Positions 32,686 to 41,535 of a stretch of 64,000 nucleotides of DNA are shown here, piece after piece. Source of the DNA: Paracoccaceae bacterium (GTDB lineage Bacteria > Pseudomonadota > Alphaproteobacteria > Rhodobacterales > Rhodobacteraceae); the NCBI GenBank assembly GCA_003605175.1, contig QWDA01000008.1:62001-126000 (forward strand). Direction: 5' to 3'. Position numbers and translations under genes: made by a program. The notes beneath the pieces are model-generated. The model did not search any database and was not told the DNA's origin. It saw only the letters and a list, made by a program, of their open reading frames with translations. Within the stretch, counting starts at the first letter, position 1, and each line of letters opens with the position of its first letter.

Positions 32686-33383
32686 CCAGCGCCACGCGCC
32701 TGCTTTTCCTTCGCGAGGTCGCTTTCCAGCGTGCGCGTGGCTTCCTCGGCCTCGACCGCCTTCCGGATGTCTTCCGCAAGATTGCCGAGATGCAGATCGA
32801 TGGCATCGCGGATCGCCTTCAGGTCGCGGTCTTTCAGCGCGCCGAGGATCTTGCCGTGCTGGTTCACCACCCGGTCCCGGTTGCGCCGCTGGACCGCAGC
32901 GAGATAGCGCGCGCGCCAGAGCCGCTCGAGGAAGGTCCTGTGCGTCCGTGCCAGCACCTCGTTATGTGACGCGCGGACGAGCGCAGAGTGGAACGACATG
33001 TCGATCTCGAACATGTCGAGCGGATCGGTCTTGTCGAAGTCCCGCTCCATCACGGCCATGATCGCCTCGAGCTTCCTGATATCTTCGGGCTTGGCATTCT
33101 GACAGGCCTTCTCCGCCGAGAGCCGCTCGAGCGCCAGCAGCACCTCGACCTGATCCTCGATTTCCCGGATCGACGGATTGGCGACGATCGGGCTCCTGGC
33201 GGGCCTGAGAACAACCAGCCCCTCGTCAGCCAGCATGCGAATCGCCTCCCGCATCGGGGTCCGGCTGACACCCATTTCGGCGGCATTGTCGCGCTCCTTG
33301 ACCGATGAGCCGGGCGGCAACCGCCCTCGCAGAATATCCCGCCTCAGACGTGCGGCGATCTGGTTGGCGAGATTTCTGTTCAT
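32646..33383 (-). CDS. GntR/FadR-family transcriptional regulator
   Basis: 245 residues. N-terminal winged helix (about 5-68) ANQIAARLRRDILRGRLPPGSSVKERDNAAEMGVSRTPMREAIRMLADEGLV, then FCD ligand domain with DMFEIDMSFHSALVRASHN and a charged C-terminal tail. Divergent from the TRAP operon, with two TGGTATACCA-core palindromes in the 179-bp gap; the same core recurs before two other operons of the cluster. Best candidate for the factor that binds these sites. Its 3' end overlaps the kinase gene tail-to-tail by about 40 bp. Confidence 0.9.
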   Translation of the reverse strand: MNRNLANQIAARLRRDILRGRLPPGSSVKERDNAAEMGVSRTPMREAIRMLADEGLVVLRPARSPIVANPSIREIEDQVEVLLALERLSAEKACQNAKPEDIRKLEAIMAVMERDFDKTDPLDMFEIDMSFHSALVRASHNEVLARTHRTFLERLWRARYLAAVQRRNRDRVVNQHGKILGALKDRDLKAIRDAIDLHLGNLAEDIRKAVEAEEATRTLESDLAKEKQARGAGQPSPPPRLIQPK

Positions 33384-33420
33384 GATCAGGATTTAACGGA
33401 AACGCTGGGCATTTCCAGAT

Positions 33421-33432
33421 TTGGTATACCAA
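33421..33432. promoter_or_regulatory. GntR operator palindrome 1
   Basis: Perfect palindrome TTGGTATACCAA, 38 bp upstream of the GntR start at 33383 and 131 bp upstream of the TRAP operon. Same TGGTATACCA core as three other sites in this window. Confidence 0.75.
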
Positions 33433-33468
33433 AAATCATTGATTGTCGACCGCATGATCGGTAGCTTG

Positions 33469-33498
33469 CCTCCTCAGATGGTATACCATCTGAGGAGG
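33469..33498. promoter_or_regulatory. GntR operator palindrome 2, a perfect 30-bp inverted repeat
   Basis: Left arm CCTCCTCAGATGGTA (33469-33483) is mirrored exactly by 33484-33498, with the ATGGTATACCAT core at its centre. Located 65 bp upstream of the TRAP binding-protein gene. As RNA it could form a 13-14 bp hairpin whose right arm contains GAGGAGG. Confidence 0.8.
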
Positions 33499-33562
33499 AG
33501 GGGATCTCCAAAGGTCCAAACAAGTCGGAGGCGGCCCAGGGAGGCCGCAAGGGAGGAATCGC

Positions 33563-34582
33563 ATGAAACTACCCATCGTTCTGGGCACGGTGGCTCTGAC
33601 GGCGATCGCTGCCGTTCAGGCCGCTGCGGAGCCCGTCACGCTTCGCGTGCAGACGCACTATGCCACCGAGCACCCGACCGGCCAGGCTCTGGCCCGCTGG
33701 ATCGACGACGTCCAGACCATGTCGAATGGCGACATCACCATCGAGATGTTCTACTCCTCGTCGGTTGTCGCTTCGACCGAGACCTTCGACGCCGCAATCA
33801 ATGGCATCATCGACTGCGACGCCACCGGAGGCGCCTACCAGACCGGCAAGAACCCGGCCTTCCAGTTCGTCGGCGACATCATGGGCGGCTATGACACGCC
33901 CTGGCAGCAATACAGCTGGCTCTACTACGGCGGCGGCTACGATGCCGCGCAGAAACTCTACAACGCGCAGGGCATGCAGTTGATCGGCTGGTCGATCTAT
34001 GGCCAGGAATCGCTGTCGTCCTCGAAGCCGATCACCGGATTCGAAGACCTCAAGGGCTGGAAGTTCCGCTCGCCGCCGGGAATGGAAACCGAGATCTTCG
34101 AGAAGCTCGGCGCCTCGCCGATCGTGATGGACTTCACCGAGATCTTCACCGCGCTCGAAACCGGCATCATCGACGGCGCCGACGCCTCGGGTCTCGCCAA
34201 CAATGTCGGCCTCGGCCTCTACGACATCGTGAAGCACGCCACCTACCCCGGCTTCCACTCGATGCCGTCGGATCACCTGGCCTGCAACCAGGAGGTCTGG
34301 GAAGGCCTGACCGAAACGCAGCGCAGGATCATCGACACCGCCTGGCAGAAGCTGTCGTTCCACATCGCGCTCTACAACGAAAAGGCAAATGCGGAAGCCG
34401 CAGCGAAGCTTCAGGCCGAGGGCGTGACGCTTCACGCCTGGTCGGATGAGGACCGCAAGGAATTCCGCAAGGCCGCGCAGGCTGCCTGGGAAGACTGGGG
34501 CACCCGCAGCCCGGAGGCCGCCGCGCTCCTTGCGAGCCACAAGGCCTACCTCACGGATCTGGGCCTGATCAGCGGGAACTGA
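33563..34582 (+). CDS. TRAP transporter substrate-binding protein (DctP family)
   Basis: 339 residues. Sec signal peptide MKLPIVLGTVALTAIAAVQAAA, then VTLRVQTHYATEHPTGQALARWIDDV and the DctP ligand-binding core FEDLKGWKFRSPPGMETEIFEKLGASPIVM with the conserved Arg that salt-bridges carboxylates, followed by YPGFHSMPSDHLACN. Preceded by GGGAGGAATCGC. TRAP systems use a sodium gradient to import organic acids; context predicts a sugar acid ligand. First gene of a seven-gene operon to 40715. Confidence 0.92.
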   Translation: MKLPIVLGTVALTAIAAVQAAAEPVTLRVQTHYATEHPTGQALARWIDDVQTMSNGDITIEMFYSSSVVASTETFDAAINGIIDCDATGGAYQTGKNPAFQFVGDIMGGYDTPWQQYSWLYYGGGYDAAQKLYNAQGMQLIGWSIYGQESLSSSKPITGFEDLKGWKFRSPPGMETEIFEKLGASPIVMDFTEIFTALETGIIDGADASGLANNVGLGLYDIVKHATYPGFHSMPSDHLACNQEVWEGLTETQRRIIDTAWQKLSFHIALYNEKANAEAAAKLQAEGVTLHAWSDEDRKEFRKAAQAAWEDWGTRSPEAAALLASHKAYLTDLGLISGN

Positions 34583-34617
34583 TGCGCGCTTCAATCGGCC
34601 CGATGCAAGGCTGAACC

Positions 34618-34642
34618 GGCGGGCTCCGGAACGGGGCCCGCC
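34618..34642 (+). other. Intercistronic hairpin after the TRAP binding-protein gene
   Basis: Stem GGCGGGC (34618-34624) / GCCCGCC (34636-34642) followed by CTTTC, in the 105-bp gap before the small permease. Such a hairpin commonly makes binding-protein mRNA more abundant than permease mRNA. Confidence 0.6.
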
Positions 34643-34687
34643 CTTTCGACCCGATGGTCGCCTCTTCGTCACACAAGGATTCCGCCC

Positions 34688-35488
34688 ATGATGAAGGATC
34701 GCGTCTGGCTCGGATCTCTGCGCGGCCCGGTCCGCATCGCCATGATTGCCTCGATTGCCGCCGCCCTGCTGATCTTCTTCTATTTCATCGTGATGCAGTT
34801 CGTTTCCGGTGACGCCTACGGCATGTACGAGATGATCCGGCCACGAGGCAAACCTGTCGTCTGGGCCATGCTTTTCGCGCTGACGGCGGCTCTTATCTTC
34901 GCCTCGCTGTTTCTTTCCGACGAGATCGGTTCGATCGAGTCCGATCCGCACGGCTTCTTCGACGTTCTCTCGCTGGTCCTGTCGCGGCTCGCAATGATCG
35001 GCACCGTCTTCATCGTCCTCGTCATGTTCTACGAGGTCGTCTCGCGCTATGTCTTCTCGCGGCCCACGCTTTGGGCGAACGAATTGTCGCTCTGGATCGC
35101 CGCCTTCGTCTTCCTGCTCGCCGGGCAATACGCGATGCAGCAGCGCAGCCATATCCGCATCTACGTCATCTACGACCTGATGCCGCGCTGGCTGCGCAAG
35201 ACGGCCGATTGCCTCTCGGTCTTCCTGATCTGGGCCTTCGCCTTCTCGCTCGTCTGGGGCGGCTACGCCGATGCGAAGACCCGGCTCCTCCGCATGGAGA
35301 CCTTCGGCACTGCCTGGGATCCGCCGATCCCCGCGATCATCAAGCCCGCGATCCTGATCACGATCGTCCTCGTCGCCCTGCAGGCGCTCTCCAACCTGAT
35401 CGCCGACTGGCACAAGGAAGCGGAGCACCACGTCGACGAGATCGACAAGGAAGAGATCGAGAACATCCGCCGCACGCTGGAAAACTGA
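34688..35488 (+). CDS. TRAP transporter small permease (DctQ family), enlarged
   Basis: 266 residues against about 160-200 for typical DctQ. Two additional membrane helices at the N-terminus (about 18-40, IAMIASIAAALLIFFYFIVM, and about 58-80, VVWAMLFALTAALIFASLFL), then the four-helix DctQ core with FYEVVSRYVFSRPTLWANELSLWIAAFVFLLAGQYA and IRIYVIYDLMP. Acidic C-terminal tail. One base separates it from the large permease gene. Confidence 0.9.
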   Translation: MMKDRVWLGSLRGPVRIAMIASIAAALLIFFYFIVMQFVSGDAYGMYEMIRPRGKPVVWAMLFALTAALIFASLFLSDEIGSIESDPHGFFDVLSLVLSRLAMIGTVFIVLVMFYEVVSRYVFSRPTLWANELSLWIAAFVFLLAGQYAMQQRSHIRIYVIYDLMPRWLRKTADCLSVFLIWAFAFSLVWGGYADAKTRLLRMETFGTAWDPPIPAIIKPAILITIVLVALQALSNLIADWHKEAEHHVDEIDKEEIENIRRTLEN

Positions 35489-35489
35489 C

Positions 35490-37118
35490 ATGGAATTCCT
35501 CGAATATTTCGCGTGGATGAAGGTCGCCGATCTCGGCACCCTCTCGATCATCCTGCTTGTCGCCATGCTCGTCCTGCTCGCGATAGGCATGCCGCTCGGA
35601 TTTGCCTCGGCCTTCCTCGCGGTGATGACGCTGGTGATGAAGTTCGGCCCGGAACTCCTGTTCTCGAATTTCGGCAAGGGGCCGCTCTCGGTTCTCGGCC
35701 AGGCCGTGTACCGGCAGATGACAAACTACGTCCTGATCTCGATTCCGCTCTTCATCTTCATGGCGGCTTTGCTGGAGAGGTCCGGCATCGCGCGGGACAT
35801 GTACACCTCGCTCAACCAGTGGCTTTCGCGAACCCGCGGTGGTGTCGCCATCGTGACCTCGGTCATGGCGGTCATCATGGCAGCGATGTCGGGGATCATC
35901 GGCGGCGAGGTCGTGCTCCTCGGCCTTATCGCGCTGCCCCAGATGCTCCGGCTCGGCTACAGCCAGAACCTCGCAATCGGCACGATCTGCGCTTCCGGTT
36001 CGCTCGGGACAATGATCCCGCCCTCGATCGTGCTGATCTTCTACGGGCTCGTGACCGAGACCTCGATCAAGGCGCTCTTCACCGCGTCTTTCCTGCCCGG
36101 CTTCATGCTGGCCTCGTTCATCATTCTCTACATCATCGTCCGGACGCAGATGAACCCGGAATTGGCGCCCTTGCCGCCGGACAATCCGGATGATCCGAAG
36201 GGTGCAGAAAAAGGTCTGATGTTCCTCGGCTTTGCGTCGCGCTTTGCGCTCTGGGTGACCAGTGTGCTGTTCCTCCGGGCCCTGTTCCTCACGGTGACAG
36301 GCGACAACGTTCTCCAGCCCGGCGAAGATCCGATCACCCTCGGCATGGTGTCCGACATCCCGTGGATCGCCGGATTCTTCCTCCTTGCGCTCGCGCTGAT
36401 CTTCTTCGTCGTGGGCCGGGAGCGCGCTGCGCGCGGCTGGGAGATGGGCAAGGGCCTCGTGCCGCCGCTGATCGTCATCGGCGTGGTGCTTGGCTCGATC
36501 TACGGCGGCATCACCGGAATCACGGAGGCGGCCGGCATGGGCGTCGTCGCGGTGTTCCTGATCAGCGTCGCACGACGGGAAATGACTTTCGAGATCGTCT
36601 GGGACAGCCTTCTCCGCACGCTGAAATCGACCGGCACCATCATCTGGGTCACCATCGGCGCAGCGGCGCTTGCCGCAGCATACACGCTCGCCGGCGGGCC
36701 GACCTATGTCGCCAACATCATCGTCGGCTCCGACCTGCCGACCATGGGCGTGATCCTCTTTATGATGCTCATTTTCCTCATCATGGGGATGTTCATGGAC
36801 TGGGTCGGCATCGTGCTGCTGATCATGCCGGTGTTCCTGCCGATCGTGCTGAAACTGCCGCCGGAGGAACTCGGCATTCTCGGCAACCTAGAGCCGAAAT
36901 ACGTGGCGATCTGGTTCGGCGTGGTGTTCTGCATGAACATGCAGGTGAGTTTCCTGTCGCCGCCCTTCGGACCCGCGGCCTTCTACCTGAAATCGGTCGC
37001 GCCGGCGCACATCACGCTTCCGGCGATCTTCAAGGGCTTCCTGCCGTTCATCGTGCTCCAGCTTCTGGCGCTGTCGGTGCTGTTGATCTGGCCGCCGATC
37101 GTGACGCTGTTCCTCTAG
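35490..37118 (+). CDS. TRAP transporter large permease (DctM family), enlarged
   Basis: 542 residues against about 425 for typical DctM. N-terminal core GMPLGFASAFLAVMTL, IPLFIFMAALLERSGIARDMY, SAMSGIIGGEVVLLGLIALPQMLRLGYS, GSLGTMIPPSIVLIFYGL. A region of about 110 residues after residue 215 (NPELAPLPPDNPDDPKGAE... to WEMGKGLVPP) adds two membrane segments. Core resumes with GGITGITEAAG and MGMFMDWVGIVLLIMPVFLPI. Works with the DctP and DctQ proteins upstream. Confidence 0.92.
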   Translation: MEFLEYFAWMKVADLGTLSIILLVAMLVLLAIGMPLGFASAFLAVMTLVMKFGPELLFSNFGKGPLSVLGQAVYRQMTNYVLISIPLFIFMAALLERSGIARDMYTSLNQWLSRTRGGVAIVTSVMAVIMAAMSGIIGGEVVLLGLIALPQMLRLGYSQNLAIGTICASGSLGTMIPPSIVLIFYGLVTETSIKALFTASFLPGFMLASFIILYIIVRTQMNPELAPLPPDNPDDPKGAEKGLMFLGFASRFALWVTSVLFLRALFLTVTGDNVLQPGEDPITLGMVSDIPWIAGFFLLALALIFFVVGRERAARGWEMGKGLVPPLIVIGVVLGSIYGGITGITEAAGMGVVAVFLISVARREMTFEIVWDSLLRTLKSTGTIIWVTIGAAALAAAYTLAGGPTYVANIIVGSDLPTMGVILFMMLIFLIMGMFMDWVGIVLLIMPVFLPIVLKLPPEELGILGNLEPKYVAIWFGVVFCMNMQVSFLSPPFGPAAFYLKSVAPAHITLPAIFKGFLPFIVLQLLALSVLLIWPPIVTLFL

Positions 37119-37183
37119 GAGCCGAATTGCTACCCGGGGCGATCCTCGCCCCGATCCCGTACCAGAGCTCAAGGACCTGACCC

Positions 37184-38131
37184 ATGTCGGTGTTGACGCA
37201 GGAACAGATCGATCGCTTCGAGACCGAAGGCGTTCTCGTCGTCGAGGATGTGCTCGATCCGGAGATCCTCGGCCGCGTCCGTTCCGAATACGAGGCGCTT
37301 CTTGACGGTCTCTATCACGGTTGGCGGGCAGAAGGTCTCGTCCCGCCGGCGGACGAGGCAGACTTCTTTGAAAAGCTTCTCCTGAGCTACCACGCCGGCT
37401 GCGACTGGTTCCAGCCAATGGACATCTCGCTCCCCGGCGACGAGATCCGGCCCGACACACCGTTCCACTTCGGCCCCGCCGTCTTCGACATGATCCGCGC
37501 GCCGCGTCTGCTCGATCTCGTCGAGCAGCTCATCGGCCCCGAACTCACCTCCAACCCGATCCAGCATGTCCGGATGAAACCGCCCGCGACGAACCTCCGC
37601 GACAGCGAGCGGCGCGCTCACATCATGGCGACCGACTGGCATCAGGACCGCGCCGTGGCCCTTGCCGAGGGCGACCGCACGCGGATGGTCACCGTCTGGC
37701 TCGCGATCACGGACGCGACGGTCGAGAACGGCTGCCTGCAGGTGGTGCCCGGCAAACCGCGGATGTATCCGCATTGCCCGAAGCGGCAGACGGCCATCGC
37801 CGACGGCTTCCTCGACGAAACGAAAGCGCGGCCCCTGCCCGTCAGGGCCGGCGGCGCGGTGATCTTTCACCCGCTGACGCCGCATTCCTCGCTCGACAAC
37901 CTCTCCGACCGCTTCCGCTGGTCCTTCGACATCCGCTACAACGTCACCGGACAGCCGACCGGGCGGGCACATTTTCCGGAGTTCGTCGCCCGCAGCCGCG
38001 CAGCCCCGGAAACCGAGCTCCAGGACTGGAGGGTCTGGCGCGAAATGTGGCGGGACGCCCGTGCGAGACTGTCCGGTCAGCCGCATATCCCGATCCATCG
38101 CTGGCAGGCCGACAGCCCTGTCTGCGCCTGA
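37184..38131 (+). CDS. Phytanoyl-CoA dioxygenase (PhyH) family protein
   Basis: 315 residues. Fe(II)/2-oxoglutarate-dependent oxygenase: LTQEQIDRFETEGVLVVEDVLDPE at the N-terminus, iron-binding HxD in DWHQDRAV (about 150), second His in FHPLTPHSSLDNLSDRFRWSFDIRY with the Arg for 2-oxoglutarate (about 230-250), and VWLAITDATVENGCLQVVPG. Within the TRAP operon, so it probably hydroxylates or oxidatively cleaves the imported compound, for example removing an O-alkyl group. No substrate can be assigned. Confidence 0.87.
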   Translation: MSVLTQEQIDRFETEGVLVVEDVLDPEILGRVRSEYEALLDGLYHGWRAEGLVPPADEADFFEKLLLSYHAGCDWFQPMDISLPGDEIRPDTPFHFGPAVFDMIRAPRLLDLVEQLIGPELTSNPIQHVRMKPPATNLRDSERRAHIMATDWHQDRAVALAEGDRTRMVTVWLAITDATVENGCLQVVPGKPRMYPHCPKRQTAIADGFLDETKARPLPVRAGGAVIFHPLTPHSSLDNLSDRFRWSFDIRYNVTGQPTGRAHFPEFVARSRAAPETELQDWRVWREMWRDARARLSGQPHIPIHRWQADSPVCA

Positions 38132-38179
38132 CACCCGCCCTAGGGCGTGCCGGGACATCAAAACGAGGAGACAGAAACG

Positions 38180-39064
38180 ATGTGCGATCAGACCATCGGC
38201 TTCGTCGGCCTCGGCCTCATGGGCCGGGCCATGGTGGAATGCCTCCAGAAGAACGGGTACGATGTGGTCGTGCTCGGCAATCGCGACCGTAGTGGCATCG
38301 AGGAAGCGCTCGGGCGCGGCGGCCGTGAGGCAGCCAGCGCGAAAGAGATCGCGGAAAGATCCGACATCGTCATGTTCTGCATGGGCAGATCGGACCAGGT
38401 TGAGGCGCGCGTGTTCGGCGAAGACGGTGTTCTCGCGGGTGCGAAGGGCGGGCAGATCGTCATCGACTTCGGCACTTCGCTCCCCGCCTCCACCAGGAAG
38501 ATCGGCGCCGCGCTCGCGGAAAAGGGCGCGATCTATCTCGACGCCCCGCTCGGCCGTACGCCCGCGCAGGCGAAGGACGGCCTCCTGAACATCATGTGCG
38601 CGGGCGACGAGGCCGCGTACCAGAGGGTAAAGCCGGTGCTCGACACGCTGGGAGAGAACGTGTTCCACCTCGGTCCGCTCGGCACCGGGCACACCATCAA
38701 GCTCATCAACAACTTCTTCGCCCTGACCACTGCATGCGCGATGTCCGAGGCTTTCGGTATCGCCAGGGCCGCGGGTATTCCTGCCGAGAAGCTCTACGGC
38801 GTGATGTCGGCCGGGCCTCTCAAGTCGGGCATGATGGATTTCATCCGCAACTACGCCATCGACGGGCAGATCGACCTCGCCTTCTCCGTCGAGAATGCGG
38901 CGAAGGACGTGGGCTATTACAGGACGATGGCCTCCGATCTTGGCACCGACTCCCCGATGTCGGGCGCGGCCGACGGCGTGCTGCAGGAAGCGCTCCGGAA
39001 CGATTTCGGCGCGCATATGGTGCCGGAACTCGTCGATTACCTTACCGACCACCTCAAGGACTGA
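38180..39064 (+). CDS. NAD(P)-dependent beta-hydroxyacid dehydrogenase family protein
   Basis: 294 residues from ATG 38180 with GAGGAG upstream. Rossmann start TIGFVGLGLMGRAMVECLQ, substrate loop YLDAPLGRTPAQAKDG (variant of the usual GGxxGAxxG), and catalytic Lys in LGTGHTIKLINNFFAL. Family includes 3-hydroxyisobutyrate, tartronate semialdehyde and L-threonate dehydrogenases. Resembles the paralogue at 43494-44414, sharing the APLGRTP loop. Probably oxidises a sugar-acid hydroxyl. Confidence 0.88.
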   Translation: MCDQTIGFVGLGLMGRAMVECLQKNGYDVVVLGNRDRSGIEEALGRGGREAASAKEIAERSDIVMFCMGRSDQVEARVFGEDGVLAGAKGGQIVIDFGTSLPASTRKIGAALAEKGAIYLDAPLGRTPAQAKDGLLNIMCAGDEAAYQRVKPVLDTLGENVFHLGPLGTGHTIKLINNFFALTTACAMSEAFGIARAAGIPAEKLYGVMSAGPLKSGMMDFIRNYAIDGQIDLAFSVENAAKDVGYYRTMASDLGTDSPMSGAADGVLQEALRNDFGAHMVPELVDYLTDHLKD

Positions 39065-39067
39065 CAG

Positions 39068-39793
39068 ATGAGACTGAACGGCAAGCGCGCCTTCGTCACC
39101 GCCGCGGGACAGGGCATCGGCCGCGCCATTGCGGAGGGTTTCGCGCGCGAAGGCGCGGCGGTGACGGCAACTGACATCCGGGGCGAGCTTCTGGAGGGGC
39201 TCGCAGTCGAGACGACGCGCGCGCTCGACGTGACCGACAAGGCGGCGCTGACCGCCGCGATCGAGGAGGCCGCGCCGGATGTGCTGGCAAACTGCGCGGG
39301 GTACGTCCACGGCGGCACCGTGCTCGACGTGACAGACGACGCGTTCGACTTCGCCTTCAACCTGAACGTTCGCGCACAACTCCACGCGATTCAGGCGGCC
39401 ATCCCCGGCATGATCGCGCGCGGCGGCGGCTCGATCATCAACGTCTCCTCGGTCGCTTCCTCGATCCTCGGCGCACCGAACCGCTGCATCTATGGCACCT
39501 CGAAGGCCGCCGTTCTCGGCCTCACCAGGTCGGTCGCCGTCGATTTCGTCACCAAGGGCATCCGCGTGAACGCGATCTGCCCGGGCACCGTCGACAGCCC
39601 GTCGCTACACGACCGGCTCCGCGCCACCGGCGACTACGAAGGCGCAATGGCCGCCTTCATCGCCCGCCAGCCGATGGGCCGGATCGGCACGCCCGACGAG
39701 ATCGCGGCCCTTGCCATCTACCTCGCCTCGGATGAAAGCAGGTTCACCACCGGTCAGGCCCACATCATTGACGGAGGCTGGGCCGCAGCCTGA
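39068..39793 (+). CDS. SDR family oxidoreductase, 2-keto-3-deoxy sugar-acid dehydrogenase-like
   Basis: 241 residues. Classical SDR: TAAGQGIGRAIAEGFAREGA (about 12-30), NCAG at about 80, Ser and YGTSK (Tyr-x-x-x-Lys, about 144-148), GGWAAA end. The MRLNGKRAFVTAAGQGIG and ATDI features are those of the BDH2/2-keto-3-deoxy-L-fuconate dehydrogenase group. Three bases after the preceding dehydrogenase gene. Confidence 0.85.
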   Translation: MRLNGKRAFVTAAGQGIGRAIAEGFAREGAAVTATDIRGELLEGLAVETTRALDVTDKAALTAAIEEAAPDVLANCAGYVHGGTVLDVTDDAFDFAFNLNVRAQLHAIQAAIPGMIARGGGSIINVSSVASSILGAPNRCIYGTSKAAVLGLTRSVAVDFVTKGIRVNAICPGTVDSPSLHDRLRATGDYEGAMAAFIARQPMGRIGTPDEIAALAIYLASDESRFTTGQAHIIDGGWAAA

Positions 39794-39800
39794 GGCGAGT

Positions 39801-40715
39801 ATGCGACATGTGAAGGAACGCGAGCCCCGGACCCGCGCCGGGCTGATCACCATGCTCGTTGCGGTGATCTTCTTCACCTGCATCGACACTTCGGCGAAGT
39901 GGTTGATCCTCGCGGGCATCCCGGCCCTGCAGGTCGTCTTTGTCCGCTATTTCGGGCACTTGCTGCTCGCGCTCGCCCTGTATCTGCCGCAGGAGGGGCT
40001 CGACCTCGTGAAGTCCACCGACTGGAAGCGGCAGCTCCTGCGCTCGTTCTTCCTCCTCGGCAGCACGATCCTGAATTTCTCGGCACTGAAATACCTGCCG
40101 ATCACGCTCACCACATCGATCATGTTCGCCGGACCCATCGTGGTGACGCTGCTGGCCATCCCGGTTCTTGGCGAGGTGGTGGGCATCCGCCGGATCATCG
40201 CGGTCTGCGTCGGATTCGCCGGCGTTCTGGTGGTGATCCAACCCTGGGGCGCGTCGTTCCACCCCGCCGCGTTCTTCAGCCTTGGCGCACTGGTCTCGGC
40301 CTCGCTCTACTTCGTGATGACGCGCCTGACGGCAGGCACCGAGGCCAATTCGACGCAGCAGGTCTGGGCGAGCGGCGTCGCGACACTGGCACTCCTGCCC
40401 TGGGTGCTCGAGGGCTGGATCTGGCCCGACAGCCTGTCGACATGGATCCCATTCGTCCTGATCGGCGGCTTCGGTGGGGCGGGTCACATCGCGGCGACCA
40501 CCGCGCACCGCTGGGCAGACGCCTCGATCCTCGCTCCGGTGGTATACGTGCAGATCTTCGCCGTGACCTTCGCCAGCGTTGTCGTCTTCGGAACCTGGCC
40601 AACGGTCTGGACGCTGGTCGGCGGCCTCATCATCATCGGCTCCGGCCTCTACATCTGGCAGCGGGAACGAAGCCTCTCACGGCGCACGTCGTTGCAGTCG
40701 CGGAACCTTCGCTGA
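39801..40715 (+). CDS. EamA-family (DMT) transporter
   Basis: 304 residues, ten predicted membrane helices in two EamA repeats. TRAGLITMLVAVIFFTCIDTSAKWLI begins the first, with ALKYLPITLTTSIMFAGPIVVTLLAIPVLGE typical of its end. ATG 39801, seven bases after the SDR stop. Probably an exporter relieving an intermediate, or an additional uptake route; direction is unknown. Confidence 0.88.
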   Translation: MRHVKEREPRTRAGLITMLVAVIFFTCIDTSAKWLILAGIPALQVVFVRYFGHLLLALALYLPQEGLDLVKSTDWKRQLLRSFFLLGSTILNFSALKYLPITLTTSIMFAGPIVVTLLAIPVLGEVVGIRRIIAVCVGFAGVLVVIQPWGASFHPAAFFSLGALVSASLYFVMTRLTAGTEANSTQQVWASGVATLALLPWVLEGWIWPDSLSTWIPFVLIGGFGGAGHIAATTAHRWADASILAPVVYVQIFAVTFASVVVFGTWPTVWTLVGGLIIIGSGLYIWQRERSLSRRTSLQSRNLR

Positions 40716-40786
40716 TCACCCGAGAGACGGGGCTCCGCCCGTTCTCGCCTCGAGAACTCCGTGGGACGCTTCGCCCCGACCGGCGC

Positions 40787-41524
40787 TCACCCGCGCCCGA
40801 TATAGGGCATGTTCGTCGCCATCACCGTCATGAACTGCACGTTCGCGTCGAGCGGCAGCGCGGCCATGTGGAGGACCGAGCTCGCCACGTGGGCGGCATC
40901 CATCACCGGCTCCACGGCGATGGATCCGTCCGCCTGCGGCACGCCTTTCGTCATCTTCGCCGCCATGTCGGTAAGCGCGTTGCCGATGTCGATCTGGCCG
41001 CACGCGATGTTGTAGGGCCGCCCGTCGAGCGAGATCGAGCGCGTCAGCCCGGTGATCGCGTGTTTCGAGGCGGTGTAGGGCGTCGAGCCCCAGCGCGGCA
41101 CGTAGGCCGAGACCGAACCGTTGTTGATGATCCGCCCGCCCTGCGGATCCTGCCGGCGCATGTGGCGGAAGGCAGCGCGGGCACAGATGAAACTGCCGGT
41201 GAGGTTGATCTCGATGAGGTTGCGCCAGTCATCGACCGCGATTTCGTCGATCGGCGCGCCACCGAGCGACACGCCGGCATTGTTGAAGAGCGCGTCGATC
41301 CGGCCCCAGGCCCGCGCCGCCTCGTCGAAGGCCGCGTCGACCTCCGCTTCCTTCGTCACGTCGCAGGGCATCAGCAACGCGCCGTCATGCCCGCCCGCCG
41401 CCTCCTCCAGCGCCGCGCGGCGGCGGCCGACGAACCCGACCTTCCAGCCCGCCTCGAGAAAAGCGCCCGCGCAGTCGCGGCCGATGCCCCCGCCCGCGCC
41501 GGTGATGATGATGGTCTTCGACAC
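40787..41524 (-). CDS. SDR family oxidoreductase
   Basis: 245 residues, GTG start at 41524 with GGGAG seven bases upstream. TIIITGAGGGIGRDCAGAFLEAG for NAD(P), NNAG, Ser in NNGSVSAYVP and YTASK active site. Unusual for the family in ending without the common GG tail (ATNMPYIGRG). Last gene of the minus-strand operon running from 45188, 11 bp after the IlvD-type gene. Likely oxidises or reduces a sugar-acid intermediate. Confidence 0.86.
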   Translation of the reverse strand: MSKTIIITGAGGGIGRDCAGAFLEAGWKVGFVGRRRAALEEAAGGHDGALLMPCDVTKEAEVDAAFDEAARAWGRIDALFNNAGVSLGGAPIDEIAVDDWRNLIEINLTGSFICARAAFRHMRRQDPQGGRIINNGSVSAYVPRWGSTPYTASKHAITGLTRSISLDGRPYNIACGQIDIGNALTDMAAKMTKGVPQADGSIAVEPVMDAAHVASSVLHMAALPLDANVQFMTVMATNMPYIGRG

Positions 41525-41535
41525 GTCTTCTCTCC

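Noticed and set aside
40541-40552. GTGGTATACGTG inside the EamA gene as a fifth operator
   Set aside because: Not a perfect palindrome and lies within coding sequence; the core match is likely chance.
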